Source: Halesus radiatus (taxonomy: Eukaryota > Arthropoda > Insecta > Trichoptera > Limnephilidae). Taken from it: a DNA stretch of 64,000 nucleotides. Both the position numbers and the translations under genes were made by a program. The notes below the pieces were generated by a model. The model saw nothing but the letters and a program-made list of their open reading frames with translations, had not been told where the DNA came from and searched no databases. Below, piece after piece: positions 11,802-23,773 of the stretch (the first letter of the stretch is position 1; each line of letters starts with the position of its first letter). The stretch lies in assembly GCA_022606495.2 (NCBI GenBank), contig JAHDVE020005739.1, positions 62,001 through 126,000 of the forward strand, written 5' to 3'.

Positions 11802-12197
11802 ATTTGAAGTTTCGATATGCTAGTGTGAATTGGCTTTTAAGCATTCGAAGTTAAGTAAGTTAAATGATTAGCGAATTTGTCTAGGTAAATATCATAATGG
11901 GTCGACACACAAACAAATTATTCATCAACAGCGGTTTCACAGTGACGGAATGATAAAAAGCATTGCTTTTAAATAACTACAATTTCAACTTGGTTTACAT
12001 GGGCAAATACGTATTTACAAATCAAATAGATTATTATTATTACGTTTTAATTAGCACAGTTCCAAAGATCTCCAAATATTTACCATCCAAATAATTATGC
12101 TGATTATAGAAGATGATTTTTAAATAGTTTTCTGTATTTCAACAACGACATACATCTTACAGATGATTTACCACTTTTCAGTGTACAATATTAGATA
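11802..12197. other. No gene recognised
   Basis: AT-rich sequence between a hAT MITE and a Helitron. No supported feature. Confidence 0.4.
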
Positions 12198-12730
12198 CTA
12201 GCTGATGTGTATCCGGTCTCGCATAGGATTTTTATTTTTATAAAGTTACGAAGTTGCAAATTCTTGCTTGTCGTTTGGGTGCTATAATTGATTTTACAGC
12301 GAAAGTATTGCCTTGTGACGACTATTACTATCTCTAAACAAAGAAACAAAAAAAAAAACATTAATTTGTAAATTTAATTTCATTCCAAACATTTATTTTT
12401 TCAAAATATATCTAAATAATAAAGTTCTTAAGTAGGTACCAACTTGTGTTTTCCATTTTTTCAATATTTTCACCAAAAAAACCTTCCTCTTTTGAATATG
12501 TAACCAGAGTGGAATATCTATGGGCTAACTTCAATATGACATGGCGGGTTTAATGTTTTTCATACTAATTTTAAAACGGTTTAGCAACAGTTTTACACAT
12601 TGGATTTCATTCAAACTACTCTCTAAACCGTCCCGGCACTAATAAGAACAATATATTTTCAGTGAAACCGGTTGATTAATTTTCGAGAAAATCGAGGACA
12701 GACAGACAAACATTCAATTTTATGTACAGA
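12198..12730 (-). mobile_element. Non-autonomous Helitron, copy D1
   Basis: On the minus strand it starts tctgtacataaaattgaatg at 12730, with the 5' TC expected of Helitrons. It ends with a degenerate hairpin followed by atcagCTAG at 12198-12201, then T. The interior matches 40695-41187 (same strand) and 56190-56708 (plus strand): a cttgcttgtcgtttgggtgc block, actattactatctc, atctatgggctaac and tttcatactaattttaaaac. No Rep/helicase ORF is present. Confidence 0.75.
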
Positions 12731-14090
12731 AATTTTAAATACTATTAACACTTAAAACACGTCATTTTTCAGGTGTAAATCCGAGCTAATATAAACAACA
12801 TACGACATTTTCACGTATAAATCATGGTTATTATAGATGTAAAGTCGAGATATACGAAAATTTTCAGGTTGACTTCACAGTTGATTTTCTGCAGGTAACT
12901 CGTAGCTTAGGTTTTTGTGACCATCGTTGACTAAGCAATACACACAGTTTTGATTTAAATTCTAGCTGGCTGTTGAAATTACATTTACACTGACACAATA
13001 GAGTAGCGTATGCAATTTGTTTCATGAAATATGTGTGAAACAATTTTTTTTTAATCGTGAATATTATGCATTTTGAAAATCAAAGTAATAATCTTATCAT
13101 TTCAGATTTTCGCACTGTGAATACAAAAAAAACTATGCCAAGTAAAAAAAATTGAAATTGTTACAGAGTTGAGTTATGACAGATTTTGGGTAGCATAAAA
13201 AAATATTCTTGAAGCCTGTAAAACGATGATATATTAAAAAAATTATAAATTAAAAAAAAAAAAAAAACAGGCTAATTGACCATGAGTGTAAGGGTGTAAC
13301 AAAATATGATTTGGCTTACAAATAAAGCCTTTATATATAAATCTTTTATTATAAAGGATAACATTTTTTATAAATAAAAAATAAATAATTAACCCTTTTT
13401 ATTAAAACATTTGAAAATAATAATTATACTAAAGCCACATACCCACCTAACATAGTGGGCAAAATTTAATTTTCATAGGGTTGATTGAACCATCCGAAGG
13501 CTAAATTTTCTACAGATCTACTTATAGGAGTTTTACAAAAGACTCATTATCTCAGTTCGATGTGTTTCTAATTATCGTAGTCTTGTATTCACAGTACGAT
13601 TTATGGTATATACTTTTAATTGATATTTATTCGGTTGGACAACAAAGTGATTTGACATTGATTTTTCTATTAACAGACGATAACGTTTCACGGAAAATGA
13701 TAATGTTATCAACACCTTACTATTTATTTCGGCGAAAAATAATATTTTTATTTACATTATTAATAAGAAAAGGAAGTTGCGTGATATTTATCCATAACTA
13801 ATATCGATGTAATGCGAATATAATATTTTTCGCATTTCAAATTATTGATACGATATTGTCACGTCCACTTGTTACAGACATACAAAATATTCATTTGTTG
13901 GTCTTATCAGCCAGACATGAATTAATGTCAGTGTTTTGTTTTCAGTCTCACTCTTTATAACTCTTCAATAATTATACAATATGAAAAGAGGTATTATTAT
14001 ACAAAAGAAACGATTAAATTAATTTTAAAAACTTAAGATTAAATGAAAATTTAGGTGTTTCAAAAAAGTTCCATGGTGATTTTTCCAGTC
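12731..14090. other. AT-rich stretch, no gene recognised
   Basis: Contains a 79-codon ORF (13562-13801, plus strand) of hydrophobic, AT-driven composition that I do not support as a gene. Otherwise no recognisable feature. Confidence 0.4.
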
Positions 14091-14101
14091 TTCGGATGAT
14101 T

Positions 14102-14350
14102 TTACCGATCCTCGTCAAAATCAAACCAGGACGATCCCGATGGCCTCGCAGACATTCTCTCAATGTACATCTCATGGGTGATGATCTTCAGCATGACGAC
14201 TTCCATGGTGCAGAGAGCGAACAGGAATATGAAGAAGATCATCTTGGTCCCTCCATGCTGGGGAGAGTCCATGGAAAGATCACTCTCCTGTTCCACCCAG
14301 GCTTCTATGCTGCTCGTCGTGAGCTCCGAAAACCCCTTCAACCAAGGCAT
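14102..14350 (-). CDS. Small membrane protein or terminal exon, function unknown (82 codons)
   Basis: I do not recognise the family. The reading frame is supported by composition. Third positions are rich in G and C (ATC, TTC, CTG, GTC, AAG and GAG codons) in otherwise AT-rich DNA. The protein has an acidic N-terminal part (about residues 8-30, with AWVEQESDLSMD). A hydrophobic segment at about residues 36-58 (KMIFFIFLFALCTMEVVMLK) could span a membrane. The C-terminus is charged and ends SSWFDFDEDR before TAA. The ATG has a good insect context (tcaagATG), with an in-frame TAG nine bases upstream. It is therefore either a complete small protein or a last exon entered at a weak acceptor at that same ttag. 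The overlapping plus-strand ORFs are shadows. It may belong with the minus-strand exon at 44022-44158, but the phases do not join directly, so an intermediate exon would be required. Confidence 0.6.
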   Translation of the reverse strand: MPWLKGFSELTTSSIEAWVEQESDLSMDSPQHGGTKMIFFIFLFALCTMEVVMLKIITHEMYIERMSARPSGSSWFDFDEDR

Positions 14351-14890
14351 CTTGATAAACTAATTATATCGCAGATTAAAAATATTCACAGAATATTAGT
14401 CAACTAATGTTTGTTTGATTTGATTCGTGTGGTTAACGAACTTCCCGAGGCACTAGCAGTGTAGTGACCTATTAAAATCACTGTTATTTTCATAGTTTCG
14501 TAGCACTTTTACTTCCTCGTTACGGCGCGATCATTTATTTCGTTCAGCCACTGACCAGCAAATTGGTCGATCTGTTTCATAACAGTTTTTGGGTCAAATG
14601 TTGTAACTTCAAAACGCTCTCGTTTTTAAACAGTATTGCTAAGTCGGAACCCAATTATAAACACATAAGCACTTTTATTATAGGAGAAACAGTCCCATCT
14701 TTTCTGTCACAATGACAGTGTGTCAGATTTTGAATTGTGTTCTAAATTTCGCGGCGCGCGGTAGAAGCTCTTTGTTGCCAGAAGGATAATGAATTACTGT
14801 TGAGGTAGGCACTCTATTAGATAAGATTTAAGAAGCCTGTTTGTAGTCTGTATAGTAGTCTACCACGACGTAACGACTCTGGCGGCCAAC
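14351..14890. other. Region upstream of the 82-codon ORF
   Basis: No coding sequence recognised. Mixed composition. A short GC-rich patch (cgcggcgcgcgg) lies near 14750. If the ORF is a complete gene, its 5' UTR and promoter would lie here, but no convincing TATA or initiator stands out. Confidence 0.35.
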
Positions 14891-14902
14891 TGAGCGCATT
14901 CG

Positions 14903-15030
14903 GTGCCTAAGACAACAAGCGTGGCGAGACGGTGCGGGAGGATTTCAAGGACTTTGGGTTTACCTGTGTATTATCGCAGGTATGTCGTTGCGTTCAGGAA
15001 ATGGATTTATTGCACTTTTATTGATTGGAC
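14903..15030 (+). pseudogene. Possible Gypsy-type LTR retrotransposon RT fragment
   Basis: The translation contains TTSVARRCGRISRTLGLPVY followed by YRRYVVAFRKW. This resembles the Ty3/Gypsy block around FLGL-x-x-YYRRF(I/V)-x-x-F at the RT/RNase H boundary. The match is short and the rest of the element is not visible. Stops follow at 15095. Treat as a tentative relic. Confidence 0.35.
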
Positions 15031-15214
15031 GCGGGTAACCGAGGTAATATGTGCATTTGAGGATTTACACTTCGCTGATCGGGGTCATTTGAAGTAAAAT
15101 GAAATAACATTGTTTTTTTTTTAAGGTATATTACATAAATAATAAATACACCAAGTAAATATTTATTACACTCATAAAATAATAGTTATCTACAGTGAAA
15201 AATATTATGGCTAA

Positions 15215-15345
15215 AAAAGTGTATATTCATATAGGTAACCAAACGTCGATTCTCAATGTTCATAAAAGATTTAATGTGTATAATTATTCGCACAATTTAT
15301 AAATCGTTATTTAAAAGTGAATTAAAAAAAATCTAATCAAAACGC
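15215..15345 (-). repeat. Dispersed repeat family L, copy 1
   Basis: Shares ttcacttttaaataacga and tataaatt-t-ataattat segments with 31110-31270 and 52540-52700, in the opposite orientation. It is followed at 15380 by a gacgtcac motif, which also precedes the other two copies. Non-coding. Confidence 0.6.
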
Positions 15346-15557
15346 CCCATTAGGTTGGCACCATTGCTTTTCGACATCTGACGTCACACATAAAGGTTTG
15401 CGTGTAGTCTGGTGTTGAATTTGTATGAATATTTTTATTTGTCGATTTCGTTTTGTATATTTTAATGTGTAGTTTTAAGTTTATGCGAAATTTTTACTTA
15501 AGTTGGGCGACTAAACTCTATAATTGCTTTTCAATATAAAAATAAAACTGTTATTTC

Positions 15558-16273
15558 GAGGAACGGCTGCGCGCCCTGTTTCATATAAAACTTAATTTCG
15601 GATTTAATACTCACCTAAACCTAATGATCTTTTTATTCATCAAAAAGTATAGTAAATATATAGTACGGATGAGAAGTAATATTTTATATTTTTGTTTTAC
15701 ATTATAAAATATAGGCCATTAAACTAATTGAATTTTCGTGATTTCAGAGGCACCTTTAACAATTGTTTGGGGGCTAACGGTAATTCAAAAAAAAAATTAC
15801 CTCGTCTGCTTTGAAAATATAATGAAATATAAAAAACGATTTTTTTTTTAAATATTAAAATAAACATTACGGTGGATTTTAAATTAAATTAAAAACGAAC
15901 AATTTACGTTTTAACACAAATTTGCCGTACATGATTTAAAATATCGATACGAAAAAACGTTTTTTTTTTCAAATGTTTTGTTTTTATATTTTTATTTACG
16001 TAATCATATTTACATAGCAAATATGATAATAACAAATAAAAAAACAATATACCCACAAATAATTTTCTAATTTGCCTCTAAAATTATGAAAATTGAATTT
16101 TTTTCATTGCACATATTTCATAATTAAAATAAAAATAAACAAAATACTTCTCATCCGTATTAGATATTTACTAAATCTTTAATTAAAAAAATAAATCGTT
16201 CGGTTTGGATGGGTATTTTGGCCTCAAACCCAAAATTAAGTTATGTATGAAAAGGGCAGCTCGGCCGTTCCTC
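15558..16273. mobile_element. Family A foldback element, copy 3
   Basis: Termini gaggaacggctgcgcgcc and ggcagctcggccgttcctc are inverted, and the arms are homologous to the 8378-9093 copy throughout. The flanks are TTTC and CTAA rather than TTAA, as expected after mutation. No ORF. The length (716 bp) equals copy 2, which defines the standard size of the family. Confidence 0.8.
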
Positions 16274-16295
16274 CTAATGAAATAAATAAGATGTA

Positions 16296-16414
16296 TTAAT
16301 TGATAAACTAAAGTTCTTAGAGTCCTGCCGGCGACATTTATCTTTGCTCGGAAGGTTTTTTCAATTTGGATGAGTGTTTTAGATTAATAATTATTGTTTA
16401 TAAAAATAATAATT
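16296..16414. mobile_element. Family C foldback, copy 3 (deleted)
   Basis: A short left arm (ttaattgataaactaaagtt) is joined to the last bases of the tRNA-like core (gagtcctgccggcgac). It then runs into the right arm (atttatctttgctcgg to attgtttataaaaat). Confidence 0.7.
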
Positions 16415-17984
16415 TTTAAATAAGATGTATTCATGGAAAAACGACAACCATTGTCAATACGGAAATTATGATAATGTTAATATAAATGTCCTTGAAGTTT
16501 CTAATCAGGCACATAATTTTATGCTTAGTTATGGTTTACTATGAATATAATATATAATTATGTACGGTAAAGTTAATTCTAGTTTTGACCTCTGAACAAA
16601 TAACCTCAAAAACGAGGTTCGGGATATTTGAAAAACGGAAAAAAAAATTAATGAGATGCGACTATGGTTGCATTGTTTCACTTTGGTACACTGCAAAAAA
16701 CAATGTTTATAGTGCAGTAGTGGAAACAACAATGTTAATCGAGATGCTGGTATTTTAAAATGTGTCCTTAAATTAAAAGCGGTACATTTTTTAGGAATAA
16801 AAAATATTCTCGATTTTTTGCATATAAAATCAAGTAATGAATACTTAAGTGAATCTATCTAATTGAAAATTCGACGGCCCAGTGACGTCACACCCAACAA
16901 GCCATAGTTTCGTGCGTTTAAGAGGGCTTTGAAAAATTTAAACTTTAAAACTATAAAAACAAACTTAAAAAAGGTTATATTTAAGTTAAGTCAATGTCGA
17001 TATATATTTTTTATAATAACTGACTTGATGTTTCATATTATTTGGTTTATTTGTACCTGAATGCATATCTTAGAAAATTTCTTTATGAATTTAATGAACG
17101 TGTTATCTTTGTGTTTTTTTTTTAATATCTAATTAAATAACATGTAAGTAGGCACTTTAAATTATCCTAGAGAATACCTTACTATAAAGCTTGAAGGGTC
17201 ACGTTTTGAGTGGGGAAGTGAAAGTCTGGAAACTAGGTTAGAAAGGCAAGATATTATATCTATTTTTGAGAACTAAACGTGATTTGGAAACTGTACTAGC
17301 GAGACTAATATTAGAGATATAGCAGTTGATGATAAAATGTTCAATTACTGACACACTTCGCTGTTGTTGGCCATCGATTCGAAATGCAATAGCAGGCGAC
17401 ATAATGTATTCGTTGTTTGGGTGAAAATATTGTTAAATTATTTGAATTTAAGGTCACCAAAGAGCGGTGGCGTGACTTTAGTAATGTACGAGTACATAAA
17501 GTGAGTTTTACTGGATTTTTCTATTTAAGCTGCTATATTTTTTCAAAATATTTAATTTCTATGACAACATATACGCAATTGAAACCCTACGGCGTATTGA
17601 GTAGTAGTGAAACCGGTATGGTCTAGGCGCCCTCGTGGCTGCCAGCTGCGTTTCATAGTCGCTCCTGATTTAACTTAGAAGTATTGGGAAGTTATCAATT
17701 TTCCCGCTGTAAAAATAGCATAAAATAACCGCAATCATTTTTGGGTTCTTTTTATAAAAATTACATAATTTTAGTGCTGTCGATTCGAGCTTAAATCAAG
17801 TTTATAATAAAAACCCAAATATTTCAAATATTTTAGGTTGAAATCTGCTTCGTTCTGCCGAACAAACCAACGGTCATCGGTCACATCTGGCGGTCGATCG
17901 AAGGCCCTTAACACATGTACTAGTGAAGTGCCAAAAGTTAGCCGGGTTACTCCGGCTACGGCGGTTGTAAACATTTTTGTATAC
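16415..17984. other. No gene recognised
   Basis: AT-rich. A cgacggcccagtgacgtcac segment near 16874 shares its first half with the MITE end at 34630. The segment just before the phosphatase pseudogene (17830-17984) is GC-richer but matches nothing that I recognise. Confidence 0.4.
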
Positions 17985-18345
17985 AACTGGGAAGTGGGCT
18001 GCTGGGACCCCAACAAGGACACCACCAGCTGGGGCGAGAACGAGCCTTTACCTTCGTCATTGATATAGTGGCCAAGTACCTCAACAAGCACGACTTTGAC
18101 CTGATCTGCCGGGTGCATCAGGTGGTAGAGGACAGGTGTGAGTTCTTTACCAAGAAGCAACTGGTACTGCGGGGAATTCGATAATGCAGGAGCAATGATG
18201 TCAGTGGACGACACGCTGAAGTGCTCCTTCCGGATCCTGAAGCCGGCTGACAAGCGCCTGGCGTACGTGCAGACCAACACCAACCGTTTCGTCACGCCGC
18301 CCAGGGTCGTCACCAAGACAAAGAAGATTTTGAGGGCCCTCTGGA
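17985..18345 (+). pseudogene. Broken copy of a serine/threonine protein phosphatase 1 catalytic subunit
   Basis: The C-terminal third of PP1 can be read in three successive frames. The first (about 17985-18040) gives WDPNKDTTSWGENE, against WSDPDKDTTGWGEND in the family. The second (about 18043-18160) gives IVAKYLNKHDFDLICRVHQV then VEDRCEFFTKKQLV, which keeps the metal-binding histidine of the HQVVED block. The third (about 18168-18340) gives YCGEFDNAGAMMSVDDTLKC then SFRILKPADKR and a tail with RFVTPPR, close to the RPVTPPR of PP1. Seven codons (the TLFSAPN stretch of the family) are missing at the second junction and about three at the first. The N-terminal two thirds, with the other metal ligands, are absent. 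No introns interrupt the homology, so a 5'-truncated retrocopy is likely, although no poly(A) tract is evident. GC-rich codon use contrasts with the surroundings. It cannot encode an active phosphatase. Confidence 0.88.
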
Positions 18346-18721
18346 TCAATCCCACCGGCCAACATCCTCCCCCGCCGCTCCACCCTTTTAAGAGTATTCT
18401 GTGTTATTTATCCTAAAAATATGGATAATAATTCTTTGTCTTAGCTTAATACACTCTTGAATATAATGAAAACAATCACTCTATCATTTGTATTAGCGTC
18501 TTGCAATATATCGTAAGGAATAAATACAATTAGCTTCTTTTTTATTTTCCAATTTAACATTAAATTTAGTTTTGATAATTTAACTGCATCTCTTTATATG
18601 ATCTATAAATAATGTGTAATGATAGCCTGTCCAAAAAGAGAAAATAAATGTAAAACAAAAAATAAATATTATATAATATTTCTTAGAATAGACGTAATAT
18701 AAGAATAATATAAGAATAGGA

Positions 18722-18806
18722 AGTAATATTTGTACAGCGCCCCTGAGGTGATTTCTCACAAAAGCGGCGCTATAGAAATGGTCCAATTATTATTATTATT
18801 ATTATG
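18722..18806 (-). repeat. Repeat family K, copy 1, with (ATT)n tail
   Basis: tacagcgcccctgaggtgat and cacaaaagcggcgctata form an imperfect hairpin (gcgcc/ggcgc). They are followed by a perfect att repeat at about 18786-18806. The same unit occurs at 23774-23853 and 31352-31415. The layout (GCGC hairpin plus trinucleotide tail) suggests a short retroposon or MITE. Confidence 0.6.
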
Positions 18807-18809
18807 CAG

Positions 18810-20375
18810 AGGCGTGACTTTGGTAATGTATAAAAAAAAAACTAGATTGAGGAAGTCAAGTGTATTACCACAGGTCAGGTTGCAATTAAAGAGCACAAAT
18901 TTGACAAATAGATACAATTTGCTAATACAGAACTAGATGAATTTGCAGCTGCATTTGTTTTGTAATTATGTGTGTGGAATAGTGCTATAGGCGGGTACGT
19001 TTCAAAGGTATTTTGTGATTAATTAGGGACAGAAGCTTGGCACAGTCGATATTATTATTTATAATTCTATGTAGAAATGTTAAATGAGCTACTGTTCGCC
19101 TTTGTTGCAAATATTGAAAGGTACATTGAAAGTTATTGTTGAATTTGTAGGTGATATATTTTATAAGTTTCCTTTGAATGCATTCTATATTCTAAATGTA
19201 CACTTATATTGAGGCTTCCAAATTAATTAAGCATGTTCTGGGCTTGTTACTAGTGAAAAATATAACATTTTGATTATTCGCGCGTTCCTGAACACTTAGC
19301 TTACGCGTAAAACAAAATCAAGCATTTTGTATGACCTGTGAACGATTGAATCAATGTGCTTATTAAATATGAGTTTGCCATCTAGAAAAACTCCAAGATA
19401 TTTTCATTATTTTTTTAGAGATTACAGGTTCGTTGTGGAGTGAATAAGAAAACTTAATTATATGTTTATTTTTAGTGAATGTGATACTGTGACATTTATG
19501 GTAGAAACGTTGATACTTAAACAATTAACTACGCAATATTTGCAAAGGCTGTCCACTAGCCTATCACTCCAGACCTGTAACTTTGTAACCCTCCAAAGTC
19601 AGAGAGAGAATGAGCAACTTTGAATATTTTCATGTTGTTAGCATACAATTCATATTTGGAATTTTGAAAACATTATACAATGTTTTTTTAAATATATATA
19701 TATATATATTGAATATAAGCGGACCGAGGTGGGATCCTTAGGGAACACCCGATATTATATCGATAGATTTTGAGAAGACACCGTTAATTACGGTTACTAA
19801 AGTAGGACTTAATCCTTCTAAATAGATCATCCGAAATTTCGCAGATTCGCGGTGTAATAACATTCTTGTTTTTATTTGCGTCATTGTATATTAGATGTTG
19901 ATGTTTGTATAAAACAAACTGACAACAAACATAACAGACTGGTCCGGAATTAGTTTGCACGATGTTATTATGACTGCAATAACAATGTGCAAATATTCCT
20001 GAACTTTGCTTTCTTGATTTGCAAAAAAGTAAAAATCAAAGACTGTCGTGTTTTCATAAAAGTGTGACATTACATTAAATTAGCAGATTTTATTTGGCAG
20101 GTTCTATGCATTACACCAAACTGTAGTGGTTTCTTATCTCCTCAGATCATTCTACTATCTATGGGCCTTTCCCATGACTTCATTTATTAATTAGTCTACC
20201 CGATCTATCTTCAATTATAAGTGATATTTGCCTAATCCACTGTTACACAAAACATTAGGTACAACAAAAGAAAATAGTAGCACCAACAAAATTACATGAA
20301 CATTAAAAAAAATAAAAAGCAAGCCCCCTAATACAATATATAGTTAATACAAAACAATATATTATAACAGACAAT
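18810..20375. other. No gene recognised
   Basis: AT-rich. Contains an (AT)n tract near 19693-19709. Otherwise featureless. Confidence 0.4.
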
Positions 20376-20379
20376 ATAA

Positions 20380-20542
20380 GAGGAACGGCTGCGGGGTAAA
20401 CGGGGTTAATTTTTTTTTTTAAATTAAAAAATACTTGAAATCCGTATTAGATATTTGCTATACCTTTTGATGATAAAAAGATCATTAGGTTTAGGTGAGT
20501 ATTTTGAAATCAAATCCGAAACATAGAGCGCAGCCGTTCCAA
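20380..20542. mobile_element. Family A foldback element, copy 4 (internally deleted)
   Basis: Ends gaggaacggctgcgg and gcgcagccgttcc are kept, but the whole middle and most of the left arm are gone, leaving 163 bp. TTAA follows at 20543-20546, and a poly-G run of 15 (20549-20563) abuts the insertion. The right arm retains the gatcattaggtttaggtgag block. Confidence 0.75.
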
Positions 20543-21089
20543 TTAAGCGGGGGGGGGGGGGGGTTAGTTTTAACCCATTTAAAAAATTTTTTTAATTTCC
20601 ACAGTAAACAAATCATGCGAAACAAACGTGGACGGTTATGAAGTAGGCTGGCACCAAAATGTATGTCACGTGACCTTTACCTCCAGCCGTTGAAATGGTA
20701 CTTAGGGCAAGTCTATTATTCGTCAGTGATGTGCACCTATAAATGGTATCTTCAATTCGCGAGTATGCGACGTGACTGCCATCAACTTAAAATATAGGCA
20801 TGATTGTATGAGTATGAACCCAATGATGTAAAACTGATTTTCCACTGTGAACCAAGTGAGGTTAGAGACTTCAATAGTCACCGGTGCGTGAATTTGGGTC
20901 GATAACAGCGAAATATATATACCGTTCATAATCATAAAATTCCATTACGCATTGAATAAAAAGATGGTCAACTTAATTTGTAATATTTTAGTAAAGTTTT
21001 TCACAAATTTAGTTTTGAGGGCCTACTTTTAGCATTTAAAAAAAACATATTTAACACTAACACATAACAACTTCAAAACTTTACTCCAA

Positions 21090-21129
21090 ACTATTCATAA
21101 CCCTGGGCTACGCCGGGTACTTCAGCTAG
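21090..21129 (+). mobile_element. Helitron-like 3' terminus
   Basis: ccctgggctacgccgggt is a short GC hairpin, followed by acttcagCTAG (21126-21129) and T. The last 60 bp resemble the end of the 47961-48357 element. The 5' end was not identified. Confidence 0.55.
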
Positions 21130-23770
21130 TTTAAAAATATAAAGCGGAAAATCTGAGTTCTGAAGCGACAAAATTTTCTTGGATGAAGAATTTTGACTTC
21201 ATGAAATTTGCACATAATTTTCTGTTTGCCCCATCGATTATTAATATCAGGATTTAGACAAAGAATGTAGAAAAAAACGAATAATCCACTAATATAGGTA
21301 GATATCTATATTTTTTGCACTAATCAAATTTGTTTAAAAATCACTTTGAGTGCATCCAATTACAAAACTGGTGTACGAAGAGTTTGTGTTTATTTGCAGT
21401 AATTTAAACAGTGGAAGCAGGTATTAATAGTGCACTTTCTATATACGATATATATCGTGCCTTGTTTACGTACGCAAAGTTAGCAGTGGCGGTGGCTGTT
21501 GCTGTTGACCAATAACTCTCAGTTACGCTACAGTTGCGACATATTACCATATGATTTTACCTGATGATTATTAACTGCCTACCAGAGCCGAACCAAGGTG
21601 ATGTGACAAACAATGTTATTTTTTTTATAATTGTTTTCGTGTTTAACTTGTATATTAAAAAAAATGTTAATAACATTTATTAATTTAATTATTAAGGGGG
21701 GGTTGGGGGAACCAAATCGGAGTTGCCATAGTCATAGTGCAAATAGTTTCGGGTGGTTAACTCTTGTACGGCAGTGACATGAAATATTTTGTTTGGGATC
21801 CAGATAACTAGACATATGACAGACTTTTTAAATCAAAAATAGGAATAATGCCTTGATTTGCCCCTGGATATCAATATACATTAAATAAACCAATGCTTCA
21901 GAAGTTATTTCTTTCTCAAGCTTTACTCATGGTGAGGAAAGGTTATAATGCGCTTAACTAATAATTTACCTACTGTTTTTACCTTCTGTTTGCTTCTATC
22001 GTAATTTAAACGGGTGGTATTTATTGTCCCCTTAAATGAACATGACCTTAGTACTCATTCTAATATCCCTCTATGTATTCACAGTATTTAAAAATTGCAA
22101 TATTAGTTCATTATTTTATAAAGCTTAGGCTTTCCATTCGATCGTACCATGTTTCACCGCTACGCGGCGCTTTTTAAGGTTTCTGAAAATATCGCAAGAT
22201 GGCACTGTCAATAAACGAATAATAGAGGACCAAAGCAGTAAGCACCCAAAGCATAATAATAAACTTTATTTGAGCGTACGTACGTATGTTAGCACGGTAT
22301 TACAAAATCAATTAAATTATTATTCAGTAGGCACCTAAACCTAATGACAAAAAAACAATTATTTATTTTGCAGTCTTGAACGTCGGCGGAAATTAAAACT
22401 CACACACGTAGGATTATGAAAGTGTTGTGAAAAGGAAGTGTTTTCCTTATGCAAATATCTAAATGTTCATTGACTGAATGTATTTGTCTCATTCCTAACG
22501 GAACTCTCGATTTATTTAGCATGTGTTTACATGGGTAAGCAAGTACATTGACATCATATTCTCATGAAATAATATTATCCAATTCTTTTGCGCTGCTATG
22601 CACGGCATAAAACACTATTTATGGAATATTTATGTATTTATAATTTTCTAGGAAGATTCGCGGCGAGGAAAGTTCATTGCGCATATTAGAAATAATAAAA
22701 TGTCTGAACAGTGCCAAGGGGAGTTTGTATCGGGGTAATTAATATAATGAAAACAATTTAAAACTTTATTCCCACTTGTTCATTTTTTTGGACCGGGCCG
22801 GTTTCGAACAACACTCATATACTCGTATATCATAATATATGAGATTATAATATAACCAGGCTATTATTTGAAATAAATTATTTAATCATACCACAGAACT
22901 GTTATTGAATCAATTAATAAATTAATTGAAAAATGATTATTAAATTATTTTATTTTATCATTTTTTTTAAATAATTAACTGTTATTTGAATTAAATTATT
23001 TCCGTAAAAAATGACATTTCCAAAAAAAGGTAAATAATTTTCCCCGTTATAAATGTTCCACAGTGAATTTTTCACAATGAAATTGTGGGCGGTGAACTTC
23101 CCTTGCGGTGAATCTACCAGGTGAATTTATCAGATTTCCATTTCTAAATATCTACATCTGATAGATAAAGTTGATGCAGTGGCGTTTGACATCGCTAAAA
23201 TGACCACATGATGAATTGTATTTGAGATGAATCTCACGTTGTTGAAATCATCTGCATAGGTGAGGAGTACCCATTTCCTAAACACAATCTTTCTCCAATT
23301 TCCTCCAATTCCATTTCCCTTCTGTCTTGCCATTCCTTAATAGTTGGTGAATCCTTCTCGTTTCGGACAATTGGACTAATTAAGTTCCCCTCAACAAAAT
23401 ACTAGTGTTGTAGTAAAAAAAGTGTCAACAGTGTGAACAGATGGCACCGAAATGTCAAATGCATTAGTTTGCGATCTATTTTACGCGAATCAAATATTGA
23501 CAAATGACCAGATTTATTTCGGTTTTCGAATGTCAAAACATGTTTTTGTGTGTTTTTAATAAAACTGAAGGGAACCTTAGAAGCAAACTTCTCGGAGAAC
23601 TTATTTACTTATTAAACGCTACGTTTTGTCTTGTTTTTTACGGACGAGAAACGTCAAATGTCAAATGTACAAAACCAACAAAGTGTTGTCGCGGCATTAA
23701 CAAAAGTCAAGCTAAACTTTATTTTAAACACATTTTTAACGCACATGTTTGTAAAATATAAAATGTTAAT
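21130..23770. other. Long stretch without a recognised gene
   Basis: AT-rich. Small ORFs only (for example 23130-23333 on the minus strand), none with motifs. No convincing element ends. Confidence 0.4.
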
Positions 23771-23773
23771 TTA

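Noticed and set aside
13562..13801. 79-codon hydrophobic ORF
   Set aside because: AT-driven codons and hydrophobicity expected of chance frames in such DNA. No start or splice support.
14096..14407. 103- and 66-codon plus-strand ORFs
   Set aside because: They overlap the minus-strand 82-codon ORF, which has the better codon use, start context and membrane segment.
17771..18355. 194-codon minus-strand ORF
   Set aside because: It is the antisense shadow of the PP1 pseudogene, whose plus-strand translation matches PP1 unmistakably.
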